Shown: piece after piece, positions 53,603 to 62,111 of the stretch | How positions within the stretch are numbered: the stretch's first letter is position 1 | How the letters are laid out: every line of letters starts with the position of its first letter | Source of the DNA: Peribacillus muralis | GTDB taxonomy: Bacteria > Bacillota > Bacilli > Bacillales > DSM-1321 | Reading direction: 5' to 3' | DNA: 64,000 nucleotides | Assembly: GCF_001439925.1 (NCBI RefSeq) | Contig: NZ_LMBV01000019.1 | Span: 1 to 64,000, forward strand | Notes under the pieces: generated by a model | What the model was told of the DNA's origin: nothing | Seen by the model: only the letters and a program-made list of their open reading frames with translations | The model's database searches: none | Made by a program: the position numbers and the translations under genes

Positions 53603-54664
53603 CTATGAAAGAATACAAGAGCTGCTGGCAAATCGGCCATCATGAAAATAAAAACTTACTATGTTCTTTAAGCTGAAAGTATTCATTTTTTGATAAAGGA
53701 GCAAAGAAGAAGGAAACTTATCATACACAACCTGTACTTTCTCTTTAAAAGGAGCAAGGTCAACTTCATGTACTTCTACACCCTGTTTTTCAAATTCCGC
53801 CAACACTCTTTTATCCTCTTCCTCCAAAACGCCCCATGCGTATTCCCCTGCCTCATCACCTGTTTCCTTCAGCATTTGAACAACTTCGTCTGGAAGTGAG
53901 TCAATGAAGTTTGTCCCGGTTATCCAAGCAGAAATAAATTTTTGATGCCCTGTTAAAGAAAGATGCTTTGATACTTCATGCGCCTTTACACCTTCTAGTA
54001 CAGGAAGCGGGTTTTCTGCACCATCAATTAATCCTTGTTGCAATGAGGTATATAAATCGCCTAATGGGGTAGGAGTTGCTGCAGCACCTAATGCCTTAAA
54101 TGTCGTAATGGACATTGGGTTATTAGGTACTCTAATCTTCCTGCCTTTTAAATCTTCTGGTAAGGATACCTTTTCATTACTCATAAGATGCCTTTCACCA
54201 TATACTGTGTTTGTTGATACGATACTAATTTCTTTCTCATTTAAATCACTTTTTATTTCATCAAACCAGTCTGTAGTAGTTAAGTATAATAATTCATCAA
54301 AACTCTCAACTAAATATGGCGCATTCAAAATCCCCGCATCCGGAACATAGTCCATCAAAAAGTCATAACCAACCATTGTAATTACATTGCTCCCCATTGT
54401 TGCCTGTTCCAGCACATCCTTTTCAGAGCCCAATTGCGAACTCGGGAAAAGTCTAATTTCAATTGTCCCATCGCTTCGTTCCTCTACTAACTCCTTCCAT
54501 TTTTCCGCGAGTTTATCGATAGGTTCACCAGGTTGATTTCCATGTGCAACATTGATCACCATCTTCTCTTCAGATTCAACTGATGTAGTTGATGAACATG
54601 CAGCCATAGCAGCAACTAAGAATATTGAAACAGTAGCTAACATCAACTTTGTCATTAGCTTCAT
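53603..54664 (-). CDS. TRAP transporter substrate-binding protein (DctP) with aberrant C-terminus
   Basis: A 353-residue lipoprotein. The signal ends in the lipobox VAAMAAC with Cys23. DctP blocks: LRIP-like GRKIRVPNNPMSITTFKALG, AATPTPLGDLYTSLQQGLID with GAENPLPV. The protein should bind a carboxylate outside the membrane. The family pattern fits to about VYDKF; the last 35 residues (DGRFASSSCILS at the end) are Ser-rich and unfamilial and run into the deletion joint before dctM. The domain may still fold. Confidence 0.85.
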   Translation of the reverse strand: MKLMTKLMLATVSIFLVAAMAACSSTTSVESEEKMVINVAHGNQPGEPIDKLAEKWKELVEERSDGTIEIRLFPSSQLGSEKDVLEQATMGSNVITMVGYDFLMDYVPDAGILNAPYLVESFDELLYLTTTDWFDEIKSDLNEKEISIVSTNTVYGERHLMSNEKVSLPEDLKGRKIRVPNNPMSITTFKALGAAATPTPLGDLYTSLQQGLIDGAENPLPVLEGVKAHEVSKHLSLTGHQKFISAWITGTNFIDSLPDEVVQMLKETGDEAGEYAWGVLEEEDKRVLAEFEKQGVEVHEVDLAPFKEKVQVVYDKFPSSLLLYQKMNTFSLKNIVSFYFHDGRFASSSCILS

Positions 54665-54704
54665 TCAAGCCCCCACTTCCTTCAAATTTATTACACCAGT
54701 GGAA

Positions 54705-55886
54705 TTAAAAAGTGGGACCTATCCTCCATATCCCAAAGTCATGTTGCTTTAGTATTTCAGCCTTCGTCAACTTGCCTGAGCTTACTAAACCAATCTCACG
54801 TAAAATTCTTTTCCCGACCTCTTCAACCGTCTCTTTTCCTTCTATTATCGTCCCCGCATTCAAGTCCATATTATCGCCCATCTTCTCGAACATAGAGGTA
54901 TTTGTAGAGATCTTTATAACTGGGGCTATCGGCGACCCTGTTGGGGTGCCCCTCCCCGTCGTAAACAATACGACTTGGGCGCCTCCTGCAACCATTCCCG
55001 TTAGCTGCTCTATATCATGACCTGGCGTATCCATCCACACCAAGCCTTTCTCTTTCGGTTCTTCTGCGTAATTTATCAATTCATTTAAAATGCTCTTCCC
55101 CGATTTATTTGCTGCTCCCAAGGACTTTTCTTCTAATGAACTTAATCCACCGGCAATATTGCCGGGACTCGGGTTACCTGTTCTAATGTCGACCCCCATT
55201 TGAATCGAACGATTTTCCATAGCATGAATGACTTCATATACACGTTTGGCAACTTGATCATTTGCCGCTCTTTTTGCAAGTAAATGTTCCGCTCCAATCA
55301 ATTCTGTTGTTTCAGCTAAAATCGAAGTTCCACCTAATTCCACGATCATATCGCTAACTGAGCCAACAGCAGGATTAGCTGATAAGCCCGAGCAAGCATC
55401 AGAACCACCGCATTCTGTACCAATTATTAACTCACTAAAATTGCACCACTCTTTCATTTGGGTAGATGCTTCTTGAACCAATTTTGCTGCAGCTTTAGCA
55501 CCTTCAGCAATGGTTGACAATGTTCCTCCATGATCCTGGATCGAAATACTCTGTACAGGTTTCCCACACTTAGCAATCTCCGCAGCTACGCTTCTAGCTT
55601 GGTGAGCTTCACATCCTAGCCCTAAAACTATTACACCAAAGACATTCGGATTTTTTCCTAATCCTACATAAGTTCGAAAGGTTTGCTCATAATCCACACC
55701 AACCTGTGCACAGCCATGCTGATGAATGAAAGTAACCGTTCCCTGGACAAGTTCTGTTATACGCTGGGCTGTTTGGGTTGCACAAGTAATCGTTGGCAAG
55801 ATTAATACATGATTACGGACACCTACTTTACCATCAGGACGACGATAACCTAAAAATTCACCTTCATTATTTTTCAACTTTGTCAC
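54705..55886 (-). CDS. UxaA-family dehydratase/hydrolase, large subunit
   Basis: A 393-residue protein with the C-terminal fold of altronate/galactarate dehydratases. Blocks: GYRRPDGKVGVRNHVLILP, FIHQHGCAQVG, GLGCEAHQ, GTECGGSDACSGLSANPAVG and GRGTPTGSPIAPVIKISTN. The Cys and His residues are those used for metal binding in the family. The SAF domain of one-piece UxaA is encoded by the next upstream gene, with a 20-base overlap, as in two-subunit enzymes such as sulfolactate sulfo-lyase. Substrate likely a sugar acid, by operon context. Confidence 0.88.
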   Translation of the reverse strand: MTKLKNNEGEFLGYRRPDGKVGVRNHVLILPTITCATQTAQRITELVQGTVTFIHQHGCAQVGVDYEQTFRTYVGLGKNPNVFGVIVLGLGCEAHQARSVAAEIAKCGKPVQSISIQDHGGTLSTIAEGAKAAAKLVQEASTQMKEWCNFSELIIGTECGGSDACSGLSANPAVGSVSDMIVELGGTSILAETTELIGAEHLLAKRAANDQVAKRVYEVIHAMENRSIQMGVDIRTGNPSPGNIAGGLSSLEEKSLGAANKSGKSILNELINYAEEPKEKGLVWMDTPGHDIEQLTGMVAGGAQVVLFTTGRGTPTGSPIAPVIKISTNTSMFEKMGDNMDLNAGTIIEGKETVEEVGKRILREIGLVSSGKLTKAEILKQHDFGIWRIGPTF

Positions 55887-56175
55887 CTCTTCCTCTTATT
55901 CCTTCAAGATTGTGAACATGAACATGCTCTCCTTCTTCGATATCCCTCGTTGCCTTACCGATTATTTCTCCGTACTTTAGTATCTCATCGCCTTTTTTAA
56001 TGGGACGTACCGCAAATTTATGCCCAAATGATATTTGCTCTTTTATTGTAATTCTTAATGGAATATCTTTGGGAAAATTCACGATCACCACCGTTTTAGG
56101 AGGAACATCCTGCAGAGTAACCGCAACGTTATCAATAGATTTCATCATTATAGTTCGAAACGTTTGTTCACTCAA
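55867..56175 (-). CDS. UxaA-family small subunit (SAF domain)
   Basis: A 102-residue SAF-domain protein. SIDNVAVTLQDVPPKTVV at the start and FGHKFAVRPIKKGDEILKYG then GEIIGKATRDIEEGEHVHVHN at the end are the SAF pattern of altronate/galactarate dehydratases. It is the first gene of the minus-strand operon and overlaps the large subunit gene. Start is taken as TTG at 56175 behind AAAGGAAA; the in-frame ATGs at 56148 or 56145 are weaker choices. Confidence 0.85.
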   Translation of the reverse strand: MSEQTFRTIMMKSIDNVAVTLQDVPPKTVVIVNFPKDIPLRITIKEQISFGHKFAVRPIKKGDEILKYGEIIGKATRDIEEGEHVHVHNLEGIRGRGDKVEK

Positions 56176-56250
56176 AATGATATTTCCTTTCTTATTTCAT
56201 ATTTTATAAATCCATATAGACTCATTAATTTATTGAATCATTTGTAGCGT

Positions 56251-56261
56251 GGTGGTACCGG
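56251..56261. promoter_or_regulatory. FadR/GntR-type operator, site 1
   Basis: TGGTGGTACCG fits TNGTNNNACNA, the FadR-subfamily operator pattern, except for the last base. It lies in the divergent promoter region and shares the 12-mer CGTGGTGGTACC with site 2. Confidence 0.5.
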
Positions 56262-56366
56262 AAAAATAAATAAAGAATCACAAAACCTCCTTTCCCCATA
56301 ACATCTTAAAAATCAATGTTCCCAACCAAATAAAACGCTTTCATTTTAAATATGATAAAAATATCG

Positions 56367-56377
56367 TGGTGGTACCA
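56367..56377. promoter_or_regulatory. FadR/GntR-type operator, site 2
   Basis: TGGTGGTACCA fits TNGTNNNACNA at every position. The 12-mer CGTGGTGGTACC repeats site 1 at a distance of 116 bp, about 11 helical turns, which would permit looping. A third, weaker copy in inverted direction (TACTACCACG) lies at 56391-56400. Confidence 0.6.
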
Positions 56378-56548
56378 GGTACAATTGAAATACTACCACG
56401 AGGATGATTTAAATTCAATATATTTTTAATTTTCTGTATACTTTATTGTTCAGACAACGTCTCTCATATTATTTAATTTTCAAAATATTAATGGTATATT
56501 GGTAGTTCTTCAATCAAATATAAAAGAATTCTCTTTAAGGTGGTATTT

Positions 56549-57253
56549 ATGGTAAAGATTACTCCTATAAAAAAAATCACAGTTACGGAACAAGTAATGG
56601 AACAGATAGCCTCATGGATCACTTCAAATGAGCTAAAACCAGGAGATAAATTGCCAAACGAGCGGCTTTTAGCTGAAGAATTTGGAGTAAATAGAGGAAG
56701 GGTAAGAGAGTCATTACGAGCGCTTGCATTAATTGGCCTCATCACAATCAAGCCTGGAGAAGGAAGTTATGTAAGTGAACACGAAGCACCCATTCCAGCT
56801 GAAACAATTGTATGGATGTATTACAAAGAAATAGATAACTTTGACGATATCTTTGCAGCACGTAAATTAATTGAATCCGAAGTATTACTCGAGGCTTCTA
56901 AACATTTATCAGATAATGATATAAATAACCTCGAAGGGATTTTACAAAAATTATATAATTTATCAGTTATAGAAAAAAATAATTATGCATTCCAAGAGCT
57001 TATAGATGAATTTGATTTGCATGTAGGACTGTGCAGCAACAATAAAATATACAGTAAACTTATGCAAACAATCATTCACCTTCGCCATGATTCAATGTTG
57101 AAGATTCTTAATGTGCCCGGCGCTTGGGAAAACAGCATTGAATGGCGGACAAGATTTATCCATGCCATAAAAGACCGGAATATTAAAATGGTAAAAGAAG
57201 CGATTGATTTCAACTTTACGAGAGCAAAACTATTTTATGGAAAGGAAGATTAA
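56549..57253 (+). CDS. GntR-family (FadR/FCD) regulator of the sugar-acid operon
   Basis: A 234-residue regulator. The winged helix is at residues 5-70: LKPGDKLPNERLLAEEFGVN then RGRVRESLRALALIGL. The FCD effector domain follows (ARKLIESEVLLEASKHL, with the metal-ligand pattern Asp near FDLHVGL and His in later helices). It is divergent from the UxaA-TRAP-SDR-FAH operon and has matching operator motifs between them. ATG 56549 follows AAGGTGG; the upstream GTG at 56540 overlaps this site. Effector likely a sugar acid. Confidence 0.93.
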   Translation: MVKITPIKKITVTEQVMEQIASWITSNELKPGDKLPNERLLAEEFGVNRGRVRESLRALALIGLITIKPGEGSYVSEHEAPIPAETIVWMYYKEIDNFDDIFAARKLIESEVLLEASKHLSDNDINNLEGILQKLYNLSVIEKNNYAFQELIDEFDLHVGLCSNNKIYSKLMQTIIHLRHDSMLKILNVPGAWENSIEWRTRFIHAIKDRNIKMVKEAIDFNFTRAKLFYGKED

Positions 57254-57760
57254 CAATCGTAAGAATACCAGTTATCTATTAGGTAAACTCTTCAATTAAA
57301 ACATTTATATTATGAAAAGGTTGCTTTACGAACAGAAGCTTTTGTTTCATGAGGTGCTATTTGCTTTAATAGCACCCCTTCCCTGTTCTTATTACCTTTT
57401 ATCGCACTATCGAATGAGTTTCCATTAGTTGACTGTGACCGATCATCCATCTACATGAATTCAAATAAGTCAGCAACCTTTTCCAATCCACAAACTTAGG
57501 ATTAATTTTCCGGACATGTCCGAATTGCTATTTGGCTCATCCTATAATATGTAATAAAAAACCTCCTTCAATAATTAATTTACTCCTTTAAGCTGTTTTC
57601 TAAAATATCTCCAATACATGATTTACTATCGATTTATTTTCGCCCCCCTCCCTTTATTTTACGTTGATTCAAAATTATAAAGTAACTCTTATAGAACAGA
57701 AAAACATTATAGTGAACCAATATTTTATTATCAAAAATTAAGCCTTAAATTTGTCGTGGA
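57254..57760. other. Intergenic region with palindrome
   Basis: About 500 bp. A hairpin with GGTGCTAT at 57353-57360 and ATAGCACC at 57369-57376 may end the GntR gene. CGGACATGTCCG at 57511-57522 is a perfect 12-bp palindrome of the kind bound by TetR-type proteins. No gene is supported. Confidence 0.45.
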
Positions 57761-58135
57761 TTGTACAAATTATATCAAGAGTTTCTAGAACGAGCTGGTT
57801 TACCCGCTCACCTTAAGCTTATGGAAAAATACTCAGTAGTATTGTTTGTTGTTTTTTTGCCCCAAATACCGTTACTATATAAAAGACGCACTTATACTAT
57901 CTTGCTAAAACTTGCTGAGGAAGGAAGTGTTTCTTTGAGTGAAAGAACTACGCAACATATTCAACAAGCATTTTATACGTTATTGAAAACGAAACATTTC
58001 TCTGACATTACCGTGCAAGTCATAAGTGGTATTAGAAAACATTCTTTATATGGAAAAAGTTCAAATGATTACTTCTGTTTTTATTGGTTGCAGTATTGCA
58101 AAATGTTATTGTTACCTATAAAATGGAACATCTAA
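57761..58135 (+). pseudogene. Decayed TetR-family regulator
   Basis: The open frame at 57761-58135 contains, from the TTG at 57935 behind GAGGAAGGAAG, SERTTQHIQQAFYTLLKTKH followed by FSDITVQ, the first two helices of a TetR DNA-binding domain. The recognition region is then shortened (VISGIRKHSLYG) and the sequence turns into unfamilial residues before a stop. The effector domain is missing. The part before 57935 is not recognised. Confidence 0.5.
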
Positions 58136-58187
58136 AAATAATTACAATGAAAGAAAATAACATCATTAAGATAAAGAGGTATGAAAA

Positions 58188-59105
58188 ATGACTAAAGAAC
58201 TTATATATAATGAACTCAGCCAATTATTAGATAAAAACGTACTAAAATTAGATGAATCTCTAAGTAAATACTCCTTTACCAAAACGGGAGGAAAAGCAGA
58301 TATTATTGTTTTCCCTACTACGTTTGAAGAAGTTTCAATTGCTTATACATATGCTTTAGAGAACCAAATCCCGGTTACTATTTTAGGGAATGGATCTAAT
58401 TTGATTATTCGTGATGGAGGAATACGGGGGATTGTTCTTATTCTTACGCAACTATCCACTGTTCATTTATCCGGGAATAAAGTAATAGCGCAAAGCGGGG
58501 CTGCCATTATTGATGTATCAAGATTCGCCTTACAACATAATTTAACCGGATTAGAATTTGCTTGTGGAATCCCTGGCTCCATTGGTGGAGCGATGTATAT
58601 GAATGCCGGTGCATACGGCAATGAAGTTTCAGATGTTATTGAAGGTATCCGTGCTTTGGATTCAAACGGCCAACTCGTCCACTTGTCAACAGAAGAACTA
58701 GAACTAGGTTATCGAACCAGCTCCATATCCAAGAAAAAACTTCTGGTTTTAGAGGCCACTTTTGACTTGAAGGTTGGAGATAATGAAATCATTAAAAACA
58801 AAATGGATGAACTCACCTTTCAACGAGAATCCAAACAACCCCTAGAATATCCGAGTTGTGGAAGTGTGTTTAAACGACCTCCTGGCTTGTTTGCTGGCAA
58901 ATTGATTCAAGATAGTGGCTTACAGGGTGTTCAAATCGGTGGAGCTCAGGTATCGTTAAAACACGCCGGTTTTATTGTTAATGTAGGAAATGCAACTGCT
59001 ACAGATTACTTGAACTTAATTGAGCATATTAAAACAACTGTGAAATCTAAATTCGATGTTGAATTAGAAACAGAAGTAAAGGTTATTGGGGAAGATTTAC
59101 GATAG
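58188..59105 (+). CDS. murB: UDP-N-acetylenolpyruvoylglucosamine reductase
   Basis: A 305-residue FAD enzyme that reduces UDP-GlcNAc-enolpyruvate to UDP-MurNAc in peptidoglycan synthesis. Family signature: [31 protein letters not shown] (FAD loop), [28 protein letters not shown], and the catalytic [10 protein letters not shown] with Ser and [12 protein letters not shown]. Type II (Gram-positive) MurB. The gene stands alone, outside a div/mur cluster, so it may be the second copy typical of several Bacillaceae. Confidence 0.95.
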   Translation: MTKELIYNELSQLLDKNVLKLDESLSKYSFTKTGGKADIIVFPTTFEEVSIAYTYALENQIPVTILGNGSNLIIRDGGIRGIVLILTQLSTVHLSGNKVIAQSGAAIIDVSRFALQHNLTGLEFACGIPGSIGGAMYMNAGAYGNEVSDVIEGIRALDSNGQLVHLSTEELELGYRTSSISKKKLLVLEATFDLKVGDNEIIKNKMDELTFQRESKQPLEYPSCGSVFKRPPGLFAGKLIQDSGLQGVQIGGAQVSLKHAGFIVNVGNATATDYLNLIEHIKTTVKSKFDVELETEVKVIGEDLR

Positions 59106-59153
59106 TCAAACAATGGACTTAACAATTTGAAATAAATAAGCTACGGGGCTGCC

Positions 59154-59202
59154 AAAGCATGAAAAAATCTCCAACAGAATGGAGATTCTTTCATGCTTTT
59201 TA
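59154..59202. terminator. Terminator after murB (shared with convergent gene)
   Basis: AAAGCATGAAA...TCTCCA pairs with TGGAGA...TTTCATGCTTT over about 20 bp. It lies between the convergent murB and the minus-strand secreted protein gene and overlaps the latter's stop. Confidence 0.82.
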
Positions 59203-59838
59203 AAACTTATCCGGAAACTGCTTAATAACTCCCTGAGAAATCGTATCTGCCATTAGGATTATATGTGTGACACCTTCGTCGATGGAAACGATCTTTACGT
59301 TCCAATTCTTTGCTAAGCTTGCAGATAAATCATTTGATACTAACTTGAGATGCATATACAGCAAATTTTTCAGGTCTTCATTTTTCAAGTTTGGGTTGGC
59401 ACCACTTAGGAAAGCTGCTATATCATCAGCATTTCTATACCATTCTTTGTTTAGCTGTTTCACCAGATTTTCATTTTTGCTTTTAGCCGCATCGACAATT
59501 TTTCCCGCAAGAACAATATGCTCCTTAAGCAAATCCGTAAGTTTGTTCCCCGCTTCCGCTCCGTATACCGGCTTTATAGCATTACCGATATCCTCCTGAT
59601 TTTTCAGAAGCCGAGCGAGTACTTCTTTTTGATCCTCCGCTCCAGCTGTTGTTGCACTTGTAATATAATTACTTGTCCACAATACATGATCAATCCAAAG
59701 TCTTCTGAATTCGTTTTCGAACTGCACCTCTGCTTGGCTAATACGTTGCACCTGCGGTTTGACGTTTGCACTGGTTGTTACAGAAACCATGTTTAGCGAG
59801 TATAAAAAAATAACTCCCATCAACAATAATTTTTTCAT
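59200..59838 (-). CDS. Secreted all-helical protein of unknown function
   Basis: A 212-residue protein with a signal peptide (MKKLLLMGVIFLYSLNMVSV, cleavage near residue 24). The mature part is predicted helical, in two similar four-helix halves: an N-terminal half with FENEFRRLWIDHVLWTSNYI and a half with LKLVSNDLSASLAKNW. LKNQEDIGNAIKPVYG and LLKEHIVLAGKIVDAAKSKN are typical of Bacillus exported helical bundles of unknown role. Start 59838 follows GGAGTTGGGG; the ATG at 59868 would hide the signal peptide. Confidence 0.75.
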   Translation of the reverse strand: MKKLLLMGVIFLYSLNMVSVTTSANVKPQVQRISQAEVQFENEFRRLWIDHVLWTSNYITSATTAGAEDQKEVLARLLKNQEDIGNAIKPVYGAEAGNKLTDLLKEHIVLAGKIVDAAKSKNENLVKQLNKEWYRNADDIAAFLSGANPNLKNEDLKNLLYMHLKLVSNDLSASLAKNWNVKIVSIDEGVTHIILMADTISQGVIKQFPDKF

Positions 59839-59907
59839 AAACCCCAACTCCTTCCAAGGATTATACACACCTTTTTATTATTGATATATGGGAGATTAAT
59901 ATTCATA

Positions 59908-59939
59908 ATAAAAAATACCTGCCTCTTTCAGACAGGTAT
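59908..59939 (-). terminator. Terminator after DNA alkylation repair gene
   Basis: On the minus strand ATACCTG and CAGGTAT flank a short loop and are followed by six T residues. It lies after the stop at 60033. Confidence 0.65.
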
Positions 59940-60032
59940 ATCTTTTAAGATATGTGTTTCTAAAAACCGCTTATAGCAGTCGTCCGTTCAGTCACTTCAA
60001 CAGGAAAAGCGCTCCCCGTTACGGAGTTAATT

Positions 60033-60740
60033 TTAACATCTTACATATTTGCGTTTGAAACCAAGCCTCCCTCTTTTACTTTCTTTTTCAATACTTTCGA
60101 ACGCATTTAGCAAACTGCTTTTTTTCTTGTCTCTTTTGACTTCTACTGTACCAATTTCCTTTGCGGTCGCTACTGCCTTTTCATGCAGCGGCAAATATGA
60201 AATCCCCACGGTGTTCAGAAAATTATTCATCGCGGATTTCGTTCGTTCAGGCGCATCATGAATTGAATCTTTCACAATATCAAGCATATTGGAAATCTTG
60301 CTTTCGGAAAATTCATTGTCTTGGCGATTGCCTAAAAGCCAGCAATAGCAACTCCAACCGGCTGACATTCTCAGCTCGTCACCGCTTGAAATCCATTTGT
60401 CAGCAACGTCTTGTGCAAGGTCTGACTCTGATAAAGTAACTGCCACCACATAATCTGCAAGCATATAAAAATACGCTCCATCTATCCAACGATCAAAATC
60501 TGACTCATTCATGGCTTTTGGGTCTGCAATAATACCTGCAAAGTACATGGCATCGTAGTTACCTGTGGCATAAAGCTCTTCAGCCAAACGTTGATTTAAT
60601 TTAATTTTCTTTGCAATTGGCTTCATAGCTCCTGTTGCCACGCCAAAAAGCGGCTCGTGAGCACCATTGGATATGTAAATTTTTTTAGTACGTTCCTTAC
60701 TGAGTGCTTCAAGCTCCTGCATAACTGTTTTAAAATCCAT
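60033..60740 (-). CDS. DNA alkylation repair protein (AlkD-like HEAT fold)
   Basis: A 235-residue HEAT-repeat protein of the AlkC/AlkD superfamily. FGVATGAMKPIAKKIKLNQR, YDAMYFAGIIADPKAMNESD and SAMNNFLNTVGISYLPLHEKA follow the family pattern. AlkD-type enzymes remove N3- and N7-alkylpurines. This short version ends in a basic tail (KESKRGRLGFKRKYVRC), which could help DNA binding. Single gene with its own terminator. Confidence 0.85.
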   Translation of the reverse strand: MDFKTVMQELEALSKERTKKIYISNGAHEPLFGVATGAMKPIAKKIKLNQRLAEELYATGNYDAMYFAGIIADPKAMNESDFDRWIDGAYFYMLADYVVAVTLSESDLAQDVADKWISSGDELRMSAGWSCYCWLLGNRQDNEFSESKISNMLDIVKDSIHDAPERTKSAMNNFLNTVGISYLPLHEKAVATAKEIGTVEVKRDKKKSSLLNAFESIEKESKRGRLGFKRKYVRC

Positions 60741-61000
60741 CGTTTTGTACTTCCTTTCTTCATATTAGGTACTATTAATTTGTAAAAATCGTTTTCAATA
60801 CTTCTCAATTTTACCATTAATTTCATCGAATTATTCTACCCCTTTCGTTCAATAACAAAAAAAGCCGCCCGACGACAGCCCTGATTTTAAGATAAGCCCG
60901 TTTGTAATGAAATCCTCATTTCTTGCATTAGACTTCTTTTCTGCCCCAACTTTAAAAACTGCCTACTAACATGTATATTACCGCTCGATCCACAAGTGAT

Positions 61001-62110
61001 TTAACGCACTTTATTCCTTTTCGTTTTTACGAAAGTTAGTAGTAAGATAATTAGTGGCATGATAATCTGGAGTGGAACGTGCATATATTTTGGGACAATT
61101 TCAAGTCCAACTTTTATATGCATCGTATGATTTTCAGAGTATGTATAAGATAGTAAGACAATCGCAATAAAAATACAGGAAACCAGAAAGGCTTTATTAA
61201 TGTTAGTTTTACTGAAGCAGTCCTTTGCTACATAAATAGAGGCAAATGTAAAAACGGTGATTTTGAAGTAACCTCCAATCATGAAAATAATGACAGCTAA
61301 TATATCAATACGTTGAATAAAATACTTGGTGTCTAATTGTTCTAAAGCAGCAACAAAGGGATATGTATAAGAACTTGCTATATCAGGATGAAGAGCGCCA
61401 ATAATAAGGAATGAAAGAATAGAGTATATAATAGAGAATATGATGATCACGCTGCTTCCACCTTTAAAGACCGATTGTCTTTCTTTTATAAAAGGAAATA
61501 AAGCTAAAAACACGATTAATTCTCCAAATGGAAAGGTAACTAGTGTTGGTATAACGGTTTCTGCAACTTGCTTTACATCAATTGAATCGTAAGGAATTAT
61601 ATATTCTACGTTAAAAATCCCGCTTAATACAATTATGAATGGAAGGATCAATAAAAATACGAGAGTAAAAAAACCAAAAATAACTGCTGAGCGAATAAAT
61701 GCTTCCAAGCCTTTTAAATACGTATAGATAAGGATGAGAAAAATAGAAAACTTTATAAAAAATGGAAGCATATTATGCAGCAATGTGCCATTTATATACT
61801 GAGTGAAATCGGTTATCACTCTTGCAGCAATATAGGCAAAATAAATGGAATAAACAACAGAAGTGATAAACCCCAAATATTTCCCTAACTGATTAGTAAA
61901 TATTACGTGTAAGCCTTGAAAGTCATTCTTTTTCCAAATGTAAGCATACATGCTAAAAAGAAGGAGTCCTGCAGATCCTGCTGACAAAACGGCTAACCAA
62001 ACATCTTTTCCAGCTTCTAAACTTACACCCAAAATAATGGTGCTGCCTTGAAGGAAAAGCATCATGGCAAACATCATTTCTATGATTCCAACCGTTTGTT
62101 TATAATGCAA
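61001..62110 (-). CDS. Spore germination permease-like protein, GerB family (second operon)
   Basis: A protein of about 369 residues with about 10 membrane spans, in the same family as the B subunit at 11810. Shared blocks include FGELIVFLALFPFI and the Tyr-rich first spans. TTG at 62110 after GAGAGGTGA is the likely start; GTG at 62119 is an alternative that overlaps the C gene stop by 8 bp. It is the last gene of the minus-strand A-C-B operon. Confidence 0.9.
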   Translation of the reverse strand: MHYKQTVGIIEMMFAMMLFLQGSTIILGVSLEAGKDVWLAVLSAGSAGLLLFSMYAYIWKKNDFQGLHVIFTNQLGKYLGFITSVVYSIYFAYIAARVITDFTQYINGTLLHNMLPFFIKFSIFLILIYTYLKGLEAFIRSAVIFGFFTLVFLLILPFIIVLSGIFNVEYIIPYDSIDVKQVAETVIPTLVTFPFGELIVFLALFPFIKERQSVFKGGSSVIIIFSIIYSILSFLIIGALHPDIASSYTYPFVAALEQLDTKYFIQRIDILAVIIFMIGGYFKITVFTFASIYVAKDCFSKTNINKAFLVSCIFIAIVLLSYTYSENHTMHIKVGLEIVPKYMHVPLQIIMPLIILLLTFVKTKRNKVR

Positions 62111-62111
62111 A

